Source of the DNA: Clostridia bacterium
Lineage (GTDB): Bacteria; Bacillota; Clostridia; Oscillospirales; Acutalibacteraceae
Assembly (NCBI GenBank): GCA_024404095.1
Contig: JAKSQO010000018.1
Span: 1 to 52,375 of the forward strand
DNA: 52,375 nt
Reading direction: 5' to 3'
The notes below the pieces were generated by a model, which worked only from the letters and a program-made list of their open reading frames with translations, had not been told where the DNA came from and searched no databases. This document shows positions 16,874-25,796 of this stretch, piece after piece. The position numbers and the translations under genes are program-made. The stretch's first letter is position 1. The number at the start of each line of letters is the position of its first letter.

Positions 16874-17467
16874 GTGAATATCATTAAGGAGCTAAGATTA
16901 AAACGCGGAATCACCCAGAGTGAGCTTGCTGAGCTTTGCTCGGTTCATCAGACAGCGGTCAGCCAATGGGAAAAGGGCCGTACCCTCCCTGACAAACAGA
17001 CGCTTGTAAGACTGTCCGATATTTTCAACGTCAGCGTTGATTTGCTTATGGGCAAAAATGAAACATCAAAAAAGAATCTTATTCCCGTGCTCGGCTATGT
17101 CCGTGCCGGAATGCCGATTGAAGCATACGAGGATGTTATTGAATATGTTGAAATACCCGACGCAATGGCAACAACAGGTGACTACTTCGGGCTGAAGGTT
17201 ACAGGCGACAGCATGACACCCAAAATCTGCCCCGACGATATCGTTATCATTCATAAACAGGATTATATTGAAAGCGGAGAAATCGGTGTAGTGCTTGTCA
17301 ATGACCTTGATGCAACCGTAAAAAAGGTAATAAAAAAAGGTACAAGTCTTACACTTGTACCTTTCAATAGCGCATATGAGCCGATGATTTTTACGCCTGA
17401 GGAGATTGTTACTCTTCCTGTAAGAATAATCGGCAAGGTTGTTGAGCTTCGCCGCTCGTTTATATAA
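16874..17467 (+). CDS. CI/LexA-like repressor: XRE helix-turn-helix plus S24 peptidase
   Basis: 197 residues from the GTG at 16874, which has AAAAGGGG seven bases upstream; an earlier GTG at 16856 overlaps that site. The N-terminal HTH contains LRLKRGITQSELAELCSVHQTAVSQWEKGR. The S24 domain shows an Ala-Gly bond (YVRAGMP, about 78-79), nucleophile Ser113 in GDSMTP, and general-base Lys about 150 in ATVKKV. Proteins of this type cleave themselves when RecA filaments form. It probably represses the divergent lysis cassette and its own gene. Confidence 0.92.
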   Translation: MNIIKELRLKRGITQSELAELCSVHQTAVSQWEKGRTLPDKQTLVRLSDIFNVSVDLLMGKNETSKKNLIPVLGYVRAGMPIEAYEDVIEYVEIPDAMATTGDYFGLKVTGDSMTPKICPDDIVIIHKQDYIESGEIGVVLVNDLDATVKKVIKKGTSLTLVPFNSAYEPMIFTPEEIVTLPVRIIGKVVELRRSFI

Positions 17468-17494
17468 CAAAACCGCAGACATAAAGCCTGCGGA
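17468..17494 (-). terminator. Terminator between repressor and small membrane protein gene
   Basis: CCGCAG and CTGCGG form a stem with an eight-base interior; on the minus strand TTTTGTT follows, so it mainly serves the gene at 17502-17861. Confidence 0.6.
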
Positions 17495-17501
17495 ATGAAG
17501 A

Positions 17502-17861
17502 TTATACAGAAATAATATTGCTTACCCAGAAGCCGAAGAAAAGAAGAACAACGCAGAAAATGATAAAGAGATAGTAAATCAATGACTGTAAGAAATACTT
17601 ACCTCTCTGAATACGCTTGCCCTCTTCGTCAACCTCAGCATACTGCTGTCTTTTCTCGTTCTGATACTGTGCGGCGATTATTGACGAAATAAACATAGCC
17701 GCCCAAAAAGCCGCGCCGACAGCAAACGGCAGCTCGGGATTGCCCGAACGGACAAAGAAAGCCGCAGCAGCGATAACCAGCGATATCAAAAGCCATATAA
17801 ACTTGACATACGGCTTTGCGGGCTTCTTCTCTTTATTTACTTTTGAAGCTGTCTTTTCCAT
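17502..17861 (-). CDS. Small membrane protein, unknown function
   Basis: 119 residues from the ATG at 17861 (GGAG upstream; the longer frame to 17879 lacks a site). A lysine-rich N terminus (MEKTASKVNKEKKPAK) precedes two membrane segments near 24-40 and 46-66, then a charged stretch and a last segment (IYYLFIIFCVVLLFFGFWV) near the C terminus. No family recognised. Its promoter is at 17891-17919. Confidence 0.7.
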   Translation of the reverse strand: MEKTASKVNKEKKPAKPYVKFIWLLISLVIAAAAFFVRSGNPELPFAVGAAFWAAMFISSIIAAQYQNEKRQQYAEVDEEGKRIQRGKYFLQSLIYYLFIIFCVVLLFFGFWVSNIISV

Positions 17862-17890
17862 AACACTACTCCAAAACACAGATTAGGGTT

Positions 17891-17919
17891 ATGATAACAC
17901 ATATTATTCCAAAATTCAA
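17891..17919 (-). promoter_or_regulatory. Promoter of the small membrane protein gene
   Basis: Minus strand TTGAAT, 17-base spacer, TATCAT. Confidence 0.6.
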
Positions 17920-17942
17920 CTATATTTTTTACTCCGTAAAAA

Positions 17943-17971
17943 TTGCATTAACGGATTTTATATGCTAAAAT
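17943..17971 (+). promoter_or_regulatory. Promoter of the DUF1893/MIF unit, extended -10
   Basis: TTGCAT, 17-base spacer, TAAAAT preceded by TATATGC. The same TTATATGCTAAAAT string occurs at promoters 36246-36274 and 47959-47987. Confidence 0.75.
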
Positions 17972-17990
17972 CGGAACAGGAGGGATATCA

Positions 17991-18416
17991 ATGACAGATA
18001 TCGAAAAAGCAAAGCAGCTGCTTGCCGAAGGCAGCTTCACCTTTGTTGCTGTCAACGGCACCGAGGTTCGCACGTCAGCTAAACGCGGTATTGCGCCTGT
18101 GCTCGAGCTGATTGACAGCGAGCCTGAATTTTTCAAAAACGCAAGCGTTGCCGACAAGGTTATCGGCAAGGCGACGGCTATGCTGATGACAGCATACGGT
18201 GTTAAGGAAATCTACACTCCGCTGACAAGCGACAACGCGCTTAATTATATAAAAGACAAGCAGACCGTGCTTGAATATGAAAAAAATGTTGACCACATAA
18301 TCAACCGAGACGGCACGGATATGTGCCCGATGGAGAAAACAGTTCTCCATATCTTTGACGAAAAAGAAGCCGAACGGCTTATACGAAATAAACTTGACGA
18401 AATGAGGAGGGCATAA
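17991..18416 (+). CDS. DUF1893 domain protein
   Basis: 141 residues matching the DUF1893 layout: AKQLLAEGSFTFVAVNG near the start, a central RGIAPVLELI and DKVIGKATAMLM, and a C-terminal CPMEKTVLHI. The fold resembles cytidine-deaminase-like proteins, but no HAE/PCxxC zinc site is present, so no activity is assigned. AGGAGGG precedes the ATG. The stop lies two bases before the next start. Confidence 0.8.
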   Translation: MTDIEKAKQLLAEGSFTFVAVNGTEVRTSAKRGIAPVLELIDSEPEFFKNASVADKVIGKATAMLMTAYGVKEIYTPLTSDNALNYIKDKQTVLEYEKNVDHIINRDGTDMCPMEKTVLHIFDEKEAERLIRNKLDEMRRA

Positions 18417-18418
18417 TT

Positions 18419-18763
18419 ATGCCGATGATAAGCACAAAAACAACATCAGCAATAACAAAGGAACAGGAGCTTCAGCTCAAGAGCAGACTTGGCGAGGCAA
18501 TCGCCATTCTTCCGGGCAAAAGTGAACAATGGCTTATGACAAGCTTTGAGGACAACTGCCGTATGTATTTCCGAGGTGACAATTCCGAACCGCTTGCATT
18601 TATCGAAGTGCAGGTTTTCGGTAAAATCAATCCGTCCGCAGCCGACAGGCTGACCGCTGAAATCTGTAATATTTTCGGCTCTGTACTCGGAATCTCATCC
18701 TCAAACATCTATGTTAAATATGAAGAGGTTGCCATGTGGGGCTGGAACGATGGAAATTTCTGA
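18419..18763 (+). CDS. MIF / phenylpyruvate tautomerase family protein
   Basis: 114 residues, the normal length for macrophage migration inhibitory factor homologues. The protein starts MPMISTKT, so Pro2, the catalytic base, would be exposed after Met removal. The conserved MTSFEDNCRMYFRGDNSEPLAFIEVQVFG and the C-terminal YVKYEEVAMWGWNDGNF also fit. Keto-enol tautomerisation of phenylpyruvate-type substrates is likely. GAGG lies just upstream, inside the end of the DUF1893 gene. Confidence 0.88.
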   Translation: MPMISTKTTSAITKEQELQLKSRLGEAIAILPGKSEQWLMTSFEDNCRMYFRGDNSEPLAFIEVQVFGKINPSAADRLTAEICNIFGSVLGISSSNIYVKYEEVAMWGWNDGNF

Positions 18764-18811
18764 TTTAACCGTTACTGTTTCGGGATATGTACCACTCCCC
18801 TAACGGGAATT

Positions 18812-18846
18812 GAACCGTTCCCATTTAGTAATCGGACCGTTCCCAT
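18812..18846 (+). repeat. Short direct repeat CCGTTCCCAT in the leader of the glycosidase gene
   Basis: GAACCGTTCCCAT (18812-18824) and GGACCGTTCCCAT (18834-18846) are 22 bases apart, about two helical turns. They lie in the gap 18764-18946, which otherwise shows only a small palindrome (CTCCCCGCGGGAG) just before the next ribosome site. Operator role is a guess. Confidence 0.4.
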
Positions 18847-18946
18847 ATGGAGAAACAAATAATACATATAGAATAATACTGAGTTTAGTAATACCCCCTC
18901 TTCCTTTCTCCCCGCGGGAGAATGATGAAGAAGAAAAGAGGAACAA

Positions 18947-21280
18947 ATGAAAAAGTATGCAGAATTTGCAGGTGCGGACAACAGCACGCCCTCCGTACCG
19001 CAGTATTTTTCGTGGATAAACAACACAAATGAAGGCTCAACCGAGGAGCAGACGCTCATCAACCTTGATTTTTTCAGATGGCTGAAAGAAACCTACGGAA
19101 TGGAAATCCGCATTTATGCATGGGACGCAGGCAATTTTGACGGCGCAAGCATGGGATACGGTGACCTTAAGGGTGAAAAGTTCCGTGAGCAGTACCCCGA
19201 GGGATACAAAAACATTGTCGCAAAGGCTGAACAGCTCGGCATACGCATGGGTCTGTGGGGCTCACCCGACGGCTACGGCGATACCGAGGAGGAAACAAAG
19301 GAGCGCTTCGACTTTTTTGTTCATCTGTGCAAGGACTATCACTTTGCCGAGTTTAAGCTTGACGGTGTCTGCGGTACGCTCCGCCCCGAAAAAGCGCATA
19401 TCTTTGCCGATATGCTCAAAGAGTGCCGCAAATATTCGCCTGACCTGATTGTTCTTAATCACAGGCTTAACCTTTACGAAGCCGAAAAATATGTCACCAC
19501 CTTCCTGTGGAACGGCGCAGAAACCTACACCGATATACTCATCTGCAACCAGCACACCGCCATGCACCACAGAGGCTATATGTTTGAACGAGGTCACGTT
19601 GACGGACTTCAGCGACTTGCCGAGGATCACGGCGTATGCCTTTCCTCGTGTCTCGATTATTTCGAGGACGAGCTGATTTATCAGGCTTTTGGCAGATGTC
19701 TTATCCTTGCTCCCGAGATGTACGGCAATCCGTGGCTTCTCAGAGATAACGAATTCCCTCGTCTTGCGAGGGTTTATAACCTGCACAGAGATAACGCAAA
19801 AATTCTTGTAAACGGCAAAAAGCTTCCCGAAAGCAAGGGCTGCAACGCTATTTCAAGAGGCACAGGCTCAAAGCGATACATCTGCACAGGCAACAACAAA
19901 TGGAAAACAAAACGCATTAAAATAAAGCTCGACAAAAGCATCGGACTTGACGCGGGCGGGGAATTTTATGTCAATCTCCGTCACCCGACCGAGTGTCACC
20001 TCGGCACGTTCAGCTACGGTGATACTGTTGAAATCGACCTGCTTCCGTTCCGTGCAACACTGATTGAAATTTCAGCTCCCGAGCAGTCCGACCCGATTAT
20101 TGACGGATGCGAATACGAGATGATTAAGCAGTCATCTGACGGAACACCCGAGGAAATTAAAATAATAAAAGCTGAAAAGGGTGAGCTGACGCTTATCAAG
20201 GGAAAAGTACGCACACCTTTCGGCAGAACGAATAGTATTGATATTAAAGAACGTGTTCCGCAGTATCTCGGCAAGCTCGAGCACGTACCCGTTTTGCAAA
20301 ACAAATGTGAAAAGCTCTACGAGACGGCAATGTTCGCAATCGACAACGACTGCCTTGAGGCTCGCTGTATCAAGCGTTCGGGTGAAACAGCAATTCCCGA
20401 GGTTAATGCGGCAAGGGATGCGTTTTTCGGTCAGAAGCTTTACCGACTTCGCGGAACAGAAGCAAAGTTTATGTTTGACGGAAAGCCCGACACCTTCTTT
20501 GACGGTCTGTCAAAGACATATCAAGGCTCAGGTGTACGCATTGAGGGCGGTTGTCTGAGAATCGACTTTGGCAAAAGTGTTGACGCAGATACCGTTGAGC
20601 TTGAATTCTTCGCAACAAAAACACCCACATTTGACATAAAACAGCAGAATATTCCCCCTTATGCGGAGTTTTCAGCTGACCTCGGAAGCTGGAGCAGTTC
20701 AAAGTTTTCAGAGCTGATAACAGTTGACGAAAACGCAAAGCAGGAGGTCATTGCCGACCGTGTTCATACAACGTATTTTGTTGACGGCAGTATGATGAGA
20801 ATAGCCTACCCCGTTCCCGACGGTTCACGCTATATGCGTATTCCCGAGCCAATGGACAGAATTTATTCTGTAAAAGTTTATAAAGACGGCAAAGAAGTAA
20901 AGCTCAGCAATCCGAGTGCAAACAATTTGCAGGCACACTATTCACAGCGTCCTACCAAAAATATGTGGCAGGCATCCTTCACCGTTCCCGAATACCGTGA
21001 CGGCGCATATATCGCTGTTGCCGCTGAGGGACAATGCGGTGAAGAAACGTTTTACTGTTCAGCGGAAATTGACGGAAAGCTTGTCGGCTTTCCGCACCGT
21101 GCGCCCGAGTACAAGGCAAACCAATGGGAGCATAAGGTTATTTCGAGCAGAGGGAATCATACATTTTATCTTCCCCTGCCTGAAAACTGCGCAGGAAAAG
21201 CAGTCACAATCTATGCCGTATCCGGCAGCGATTCCTGTGATTTCAGCTGCGACGTCTACCTCTGTGACTCACACAGGTAA
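18947..21280 (+). CDS. Large glycoside-hydrolase-like protein, GH-D/GH36-type barrel
   Basis: 777 residues, no signal peptide. The N-terminal 300 residues look like a clan GH-D-type barrel: RIYAWDAGNFDG, GIRMGLWGSPDGYGD, and FAEFKLDGVCG with an aspartate in the KxD position used as nucleophile in GH27/GH36; LNHRLNLYEA and MYGNPWLLRDNE follow. About 300-400 is a beta domain, and the C-terminal half contains two jelly-roll-like regions (one around FFDGLSKTYQGSGVRIEGGCLRIDFG). Probably hydrolyses an imported alpha-galactoside-type sugar; the exact family and substrate are uncertain. GAGG precedes the ATG. Confidence 0.7.
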   Translation: MKKYAEFAGADNSTPSVPQYFSWINNTNEGSTEEQTLINLDFFRWLKETYGMEIRIYAWDAGNFDGASMGYGDLKGEKFREQYPEGYKNIVAKAEQLGIRMGLWGSPDGYGDTEEETKERFDFFVHLCKDYHFAEFKLDGVCGTLRPEKAHIFADMLKECRKYSPDLIVLNHRLNLYEAEKYVTTFLWNGAETYTDILICNQHTAMHHRGYMFERGHVDGLQRLAEDHGVCLSSCLDYFEDELIYQAFGRCLILAPEMYGNPWLLRDNEFPRLARVYNLHRDNAKILVNGKKLPESKGCNAISRGTGSKRYICTGNNKWKTKRIKIKLDKSIGLDAGGEFYVNLRHPTECHLGTFSYGDTVEIDLLPFRATLIEISAPEQSDPIIDGCEYEMIKQSSDGTPEEIKIIKAEKGELTLIKGKVRTPFGRTNSIDIKERVPQYLGKLEHVPVLQNKCEKLYETAMFAIDNDCLEARCIKRSGETAIPEVNAARDAFFGQKLYRLRGTEAKFMFDGKPDTFFDGLSKTYQGSGVRIEGGCLRIDFGKSVDADTVELEFFATKTPTFDIKQQNIPPYAEFSADLGSWSSSKFSELITVDENAKQEVIADRVHTTYFVDGSMMRIAYPVPDGSRYMRIPEPMDRIYSVKVYKDGKEVKLSNPSANNLQAHYSQRPTKNMWQASFTVPEYRDGAYIAVAAEGQCGEETFYCSAEIDGKLVGFPHRAPEYKANQWEHKVISSRGNHTFYLPLPENCAGKAVTIYAVSGSDSCDFSCDVYLCDSHR

Positions 21281-21318
21281 AAATATAATTTGATTTACAC
21301 ATACTTAAACATTTCCTC

Positions 21319-21346
21319 TTGCATTATTTTTATTTTATGATATAAT
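21319..21346 (+). promoter_or_regulatory. Promoter of the cysE-cysS operon
   Basis: TTGCAT, 16-base spacer, TATAAT, just ahead of the T-box leader. Confidence 0.8.
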
Positions 21347-21352
21347 ACTTGC

Positions 21353-21587
21353 GGAATAAATGCGTTTATCGGGAGAAGTAATCCGACAATCGACACAGCA
21401 GAGAATGAAACATTTTGGTGAAAGTTTCTTGTGAAGATACGGATGAAATGCACCCGCCAGCACACAGTGGGAACGGATTCAAGTATCGCTGTGCGGCCGC
21501 CGCCGTTAACAGGCTAAAAGTAATAAGTCGGAGTGGAACCGCGGAATACCGCCTCCGTTGCGTATGCAACGGGGGCTTGATTTTTTC
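21353..21587 (+). ncRNA. T-box leader, cysteine-specific
   Basis: Stem I runs from about 21370, containing GAAGTA. The specifier region GATGAAATGCACCC places TGC (Cys) at 21449-21451. The T-box bulge is AGTGGAACCGCGG (21532-21544); its TGGA pairs with a UCCA tRNA end, which matches tRNA-Cys, whose discriminator base is U. A terminator, GCCTCCGTTGC / GCAACGGGGGC then TTGATTTTTT (21551-21587), ends it. Uncharged tRNA-Cys should permit read-through into cysE and cysS. Confidence 0.92.
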
Positions 21588-21622
21588 GGTCTTTGGCTTA
21601 GCTTTGAAAGAGAGTGAATACT

Positions 21623-22255
21623 TTGTTTGACAGAATGAAAGAGGATGTCAGTACAATCCTCAACCGTGATCCTGCCGCAAATTCGGCGGCTGAGATTTTT
21701 CTGCTTTATCCGGGCTATAAAGCAATTCGCAGTCACAGAAAAGCCCATTGGTTTTATACACATCAGAAGTACTTTATTGCGAGAATGATTTCTCAGCACA
21801 GCGCACGAAAAACAGGAATTGAAATTCATCCGGGCGCTCAAATCGGCAGACGTTTTTTTATTGACCACGGAACAGGAATCGTCATAGGTGAAACAACCGT
21901 TATCGGCGATGATGTTACGATTTATCAGGGTGTTACCCTCGGAGGTACGGGCAAGGATGTCGGCAAGCGTCATCCGACAATCGGCAATAATGTGCTCATT
22001 GGCGCAGGCTCTAAGATTCTCGGCCCCGTAACCGTCGGTGACAACACTAACATTGCCGCAGGCGCAGTTGTGCTTGACAAAATACCGTCCAACTCAACCG
22101 CTGTCGGTGTTCCGGCACGAGTTGTTCGCCGCAACGGAAAACGAGTTGAGGATCTTGACCAGATTCACATTCCCGACCCCGTTGCGCAGGAAATCTGCAA
22201 ATTACAGTCTGAAATAGATAAACTTAACAAGAAATTGGAGGAACTTTCAAAATGA
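21623..22255 (+). CDS. cysE: Serine O-acetyltransferase
   Basis: 210 residues; makes O-acetylserine from serine and acetyl-CoA for cysteine synthesis. The N-terminal RDPAA and the left-handed beta-helix repeats (IHPGAQIGRRFFIDHGTGIVIGE, TIYQGVTLGGTGKD, NNVLIGAGSKILG) are typical, with catalytic DHGTG. The TTG at 21623 is chosen because it gives MFDRMKEDV, the normal family start, and GAGAGTG lies six bases upstream; a GTG at 21614 overlaps that site. Its stop overlaps the cysS start by four bases (ATGA). Confidence 0.94.
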   Translation: MFDRMKEDVSTILNRDPAANSAAEIFLLYPGYKAIRSHRKAHWFYTHQKYFIARMISQHSARKTGIEIHPGAQIGRRFFIDHGTGIVIGETTVIGDDVTIYQGVTLGGTGKDVGKRHPTIGNNVLIGAGSKILGPVTVGDNTNIAAGAVVLDKIPSNSTAVGVPARVVRRNGKRVEDLDQIHIPDPVAQEICKLQSEIDKLNKKLEELSK

Positions 22256-23643
22256 AAATTTTCAACACTCTGACACGTCAGAAGCAGGAGCTTAAGACAA
22301 TTGAGGAGGGCAAGGTTAAAATTTACGCCTGCGGCCCGACAGTATACAACTTTATCCACATCGGTAACGCAAGACCGCTCTGCGTTTTTGATGTTCTGCG
22401 CCGTTTCCTTGAATATACAGGCTATGAGGTTCGCTTTGTTCAGAACTTCACAGACATTGATGACAAAATCATCAAGCGTGCTAACGAGGAGAACCTCACA
22501 TATAAGGAAGTCAGCGAGAAGTATATCGAGGAATTCTGGAAAGATGTTAAGGGTATGAATATCCGTGAGGCAACAGTTCACCCGAAGGCAACAGAGAACA
22601 TTGATGAGATTATCAACATCGTTTCAACTCTTATCGACAAGGGTTATGCTTACGCAGTTGACGGTGACGTTTACTTCAGCCCCAAGAAGTTCAGTGAATA
22701 CGGCAAGCTTTCACATCAGCCGCTCGAGGATCTCGAGGCAGGCGCAAGAATTATGGTTGGTGAGGTTAAGAAAGAGCCTATGGACTTCGCTCTCTGGAAG
22801 AGCGCAAAGCCGGGCGAGCCTTACTGGGAGTCACCGTGGGGTCACGGCAGACCCGGCTGGCATATCGAATGTTCAGCAATGGTTCGCCGCTATCTCGGTG
22901 AAACAATTGACATCCATTGCGGTGGTCAGGATCTCATCTTCCCCCATCATGAGAACGAGATTGCACAGAGTGAGTGCTGCAACGGCGCACCGTTTGCAAA
23001 CTACTGGATGCACAACGGCTACATCAATGTTGATAACGTAAAGATGTCAAAGTCACTCGGCAACTTTTTCACAGTTCGTGATGTTGCTGAAAAGTACGGC
23101 TATGAGCCTATCCGTTACCTTATGATTTCATCACAGTACAGAAGCCCAATCAATTACAGCACAGACATTATTGAGCAGTGCAAGGCTTCACTTGTCCGCC
23201 TTTACACCTGCCGTGACAACCTCGACTTTGCACTCAGCAATGCCGCTGACGGCGAGGCAACAGAGGAAATCGCCGCAATGCTCAAGAAGCGCCGTGATCA
23301 GTTTGTTGACGCAATGAACGATGACCTCAACACCGCTGACGCTATCTCGGCTGTATTTGAGCTTGTTCGTGACATCAACACAAATGTTGTTTCAGCTAAG
23401 GCAAACAAGGCTGACTGCGAGGCGGCTATCAAGATGTTTGACGAGCTTACAGGCGTTCTCGGTCTTGTTTATGACCGCAAGAAGGAAGACCTTGACGAGG
23501 AAATCGAGGCTCTTATTGCTCAGCGTACACAGGCAAGAAAAGACAGAAACTGGGCAGAAGCTGACAGAATCCGTGACGAGCTTAAAGCAAAGGGCATCGT
23601 CCTTGAGGACACCGCTCAGGGTGTTAAGTGGCACAGAGAATAA
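22252..23643 (+). CDS. cysS: Cysteine-tRNA ligase
   Basis: 463 residues, full length. Class I signatures are HIGN in the N terminus (NFIHIGNARP) and KMSKSLGN (about residue 265). The zinc ligands are visible: CGPTVYN, CSAMVRRYLG and HHENEIAQSE. Its pairing with cysE under one T-box is common in Firmicutes and links cysteine synthesis to tRNA charging. Ribosome site GGAGG lies inside the end of cysE. Confidence 0.97.
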   Translation: MKIFNTLTRQKQELKTIEEGKVKIYACGPTVYNFIHIGNARPLCVFDVLRRFLEYTGYEVRFVQNFTDIDDKIIKRANEENLTYKEVSEKYIEEFWKDVKGMNIREATVHPKATENIDEIINIVSTLIDKGYAYAVDGDVYFSPKKFSEYGKLSHQPLEDLEAGARIMVGEVKKEPMDFALWKSAKPGEPYWESPWGHGRPGWHIECSAMVRRYLGETIDIHCGGQDLIFPHHENEIAQSECCNGAPFANYWMHNGYINVDNVKMSKSLGNFFTVRDVAEKYGYEPIRYLMISSQYRSPINYSTDIIEQCKASLVRLYTCRDNLDFALSNAADGEATEEIAAMLKKRRDQFVDAMNDDLNTADAISAVFELVRDINTNVVSAKANKADCEAAIKMFDELTGVLGLVYDRKKEDLDEEIEALIAQRTQARKDRNWAEADRIRDELKAKGIVLEDTAQGVKWHRE

Positions 23644-23663
23644 AAACAATTTTATAACATCAG

Positions 23664-23696
23664 TAAACCCCGAAGCACAGATGTGTTTCGGGGTTT
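23664..23696 (+). terminator. Terminator after cysS
   Basis: AAACCCCGAAgCACA pairs with TGTgTTTCGGGGTTT in a near-perfect stem 20 bases after the cysS stop; the T-run afterwards is short. Confidence 0.75.
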
Positions 23697-23710
23697 GCTA
23701 TACAACAAAA

Positions 23711-23738
23711 ACGGAGTGCCGAAGCACTCCGTAATTTT
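23711..23738 (-). terminator. Terminator of pckG, bidirectional
   Basis: ACGGAGTGC pairs with GCACTCCGT around CGAA; the minus strand continues TTTTTGTTG and the plus strand AATTTTT. Confidence 0.85.
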
Positions 23739-23745
23739 TATGAAC

Positions 23746-25533
23746 TTATTTCTCAAGATTTGCCTTGAGTGTTTCAAGCTGATTTCTGATTTCCTGCGGA
23801 AGTCTGTCGCCAAACTTCTTGTAGTGCTCTTCAATCTCAGCTGCTTCCTTTGTCCATGTGTCCTTATCAACTGTAAGGATGTCCTTAAGTGTGTCGATAT
23901 CCATATCGAGGTCTGTAAGGTCAATATCCTCCGGCTTCGGAACGTAACCGATAGCTGTCTCTGTTGCATCAGCCTTGCCTTCGCAGCGGTCGATGATCCA
24001 GTTAAGAACACGCATATTGTCGCCGAATCCCGGCCAGATGAAGTTGCCTTCGTCATCTGTACGGAACCAGTTAACGTTGAAGATTTTGGGAGCCTTGTCA
24101 CCGAGCTTCTTGCCCATATCGAGCCAATGCTGGAAATAGTCGCCCATATGATAACCGCAGAACGGAAGCATAGCCATCGGGTCACGACGAACAACGCCTA
24201 CCGCACCGGCAGCAGCAGCTGTTGTCTCTGAAGCCATAGCTGAACCAACGAATACACCGTTCTCCCAGCTCTTTGACTGGTAAACCAGCGGAGCGCACTT
24301 TGCACGGCGGCCGCCGAATACGATTGCGCTGATGGGAACGCCCTCACCCTTGTCGAACTCGGGAGAAATGCAGGGGCAGTTCTTTGCGGGAGCTGTGAAT
24401 CTTGAGTTGGGATGTGCGCCGTAAGTTGACTTATCAGCCTTAACAAACTTTGATGCATCCCACGGCTGACCCTTCCAGTCGATAGCGTTTGTCGGGAGAT
24501 CCTTGTTGAGACCTTCCCACCAAACTGTGTTGTCATCAAGATTATGAAGAACGTTTGTGAAGATTGTGCCCTTCTTTGTTGACTCAAGAGCATTGAAGTT
24601 TGACTTCTCATTTGTGCCGGGAGCAACGCCGAAGAAACCGTTCTCGGGGTTGATAGCGTAGAGTCTGCCGTCCTTGCCGATTCTCATCCATGAGATATCG
24701 TCGCCGACTGTCCAGATCTTGTAACCCTTGTCACGAAGATACTTGGGAGGAATAAGCATAGCAAGGTTTGTCTTACCGCAAGCTGACGGGAATGCAGCAG
24801 CAATGTACTTAACCTCACCCTTGGGATTCTGAAGACCAAGGATAAGCATATGCTCAGCCATCCAGCCTTCCTTCCAGCCCTGATATGAAGCGATACGGAG
24901 AGCGAAGCACTTCTTACCGAGAAGTACGTTTCCGCCGTATGCAGAGTTAACTGAGATGATTGCGTTGTCCTCGGGGAACTGGCAGATGTATCTCTTCTCG
25001 GGGTCAACATCGCATTTTGCGTGGAAACCGCGAACCCAGTCATTGCTGTCGCCGAGTACATCCATAACAGCCTTGCCTACACGAGTCATGATAGCCATGT
25101 TGAGAACAACATAGATTGAGTCTGTAAGCTCAACACCAACCTTAGCAAGAGGTGAACCGATGGGACCCATTGAGAAGGGAATTACATACATGGTTCTGCC
25201 CTTGTAAGAATCGCGTGCGATATCATAAAGCTTCTTATACATTTCATCGGGATCACACCAATGGTTTGTCGGGCCTGCGTCCTCTTCCTTCTTAGAGCAG
25301 ATGAAAGTTCTGTCCTCAACACGAGCAACGTCGTTGGGCTGTGTTCTGTGAAGGTAGCAGCCGGGAAGCTTTTCCTCGTTAAGTTTAATCATTTCGCCTG
25401 TTTCAACAGCCTCTTTGCGGAGAGCGTCAAGCTGCTCCTCTGAACCGTCAATCCAGACAACCTTGTCGGGCTTAACAAGCTCAACTTTTTCGTCAATCCA
25501 GTCAAGGATAGACTTGTTTGTTGTCAATGCCAT
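23746..25533 (-). CDS. pckG: Phosphoenolpyruvate carboxykinase (GTP)
   Basis: 595 residues, the length of the GTP-dependent family. The P-loop-like FPSACGKTNLAMLIPP and the downstream WTVGDDISWMRIG, FFGVAPGTN and FGGRRAKCAPLVYQ identify this class over the ATP form. It interconverts oxaloacetate and PEP with GTP/GDP; in a fermenting gut bacterium it may fix CO2 towards succinate. AAAGGA precedes the ATG by eight bases and a consensus promoter is at 25603-25631. It is transcribed alone. Confidence 0.97.
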   Translation of the reverse strand: MALTTNKSILDWIDEKVELVKPDKVVWIDGSEEQLDALRKEAVETGEMIKLNEEKLPGCYLHRTQPNDVARVEDRTFICSKKEEDAGPTNHWCDPDEMYKKLYDIARDSYKGRTMYVIPFSMGPIGSPLAKVGVELTDSIYVVLNMAIMTRVGKAVMDVLGDSNDWVRGFHAKCDVDPEKRYICQFPEDNAIISVNSAYGGNVLLGKKCFALRIASYQGWKEGWMAEHMLILGLQNPKGEVKYIAAAFPSACGKTNLAMLIPPKYLRDKGYKIWTVGDDISWMRIGKDGRLYAINPENGFFGVAPGTNEKSNFNALESTKKGTIFTNVLHNLDDNTVWWEGLNKDLPTNAIDWKGQPWDASKFVKADKSTYGAHPNSRFTAPAKNCPCISPEFDKGEGVPISAIVFGGRRAKCAPLVYQSKSWENGVFVGSAMASETTAAAAGAVGVVRRDPMAMLPFCGYHMGDYFQHWLDMGKKLGDKAPKIFNVNWFRTDDEGNFIWPGFGDNMRVLNWIIDRCEGKADATETAIGYVPKPEDIDLTDLDMDIDTLKDILTVDKDTWTKEAAEIEEHYKKFGDRLPQEIRNQLETLKANLEK

Positions 25534-25602
25534 AATATCAATCCTTTCGTATGGTGCTCACGCTTTCGCCTTTACACCGAAAAATCAAATTTTTACGTAT
25601 AT

Positions 25603-25631
25603 ATTATACCCTTTACTGTATCAATTTGCAA
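25603..25631 (-). promoter_or_regulatory. Promoter of pckG
   Basis: Minus strand TTGCAA, 17-base spacer, TATAAT; leader of about 65 bases. Confidence 0.8.
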
Positions 25632-25724
25632 TGTTCAAATTGCTTTATATTTCCAATATTATAACTGATTTTTGTGCGATGTGACAAAATTATTGTAAAG
25701 CAATGCTATATCTACATTTCTAAA

Positions 25725-25764
25725 ATAAAGAATGCAGAAGTTTTCTCCTCTGCATTCTTTTTAA
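25725..25764 (-). terminator. Terminator after the 357-residue membrane protein gene
   Basis: AAAGAATGCAGA pairs with TCTGCATTCTTT around a ten-base loop, with T on both sides. It ends the minus-strand two-gene unit. Confidence 0.8.
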
Positions 25765-25796
25765 ACTATTTCCTTAACGTTCAACGTCATTCGTTT

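Noticed and set aside
12698..17467. Complete prophage
   Set aside because: No integrase, terminase, portal, capsid or tail tube genes and no flanking att-like repeats are visible in the window.
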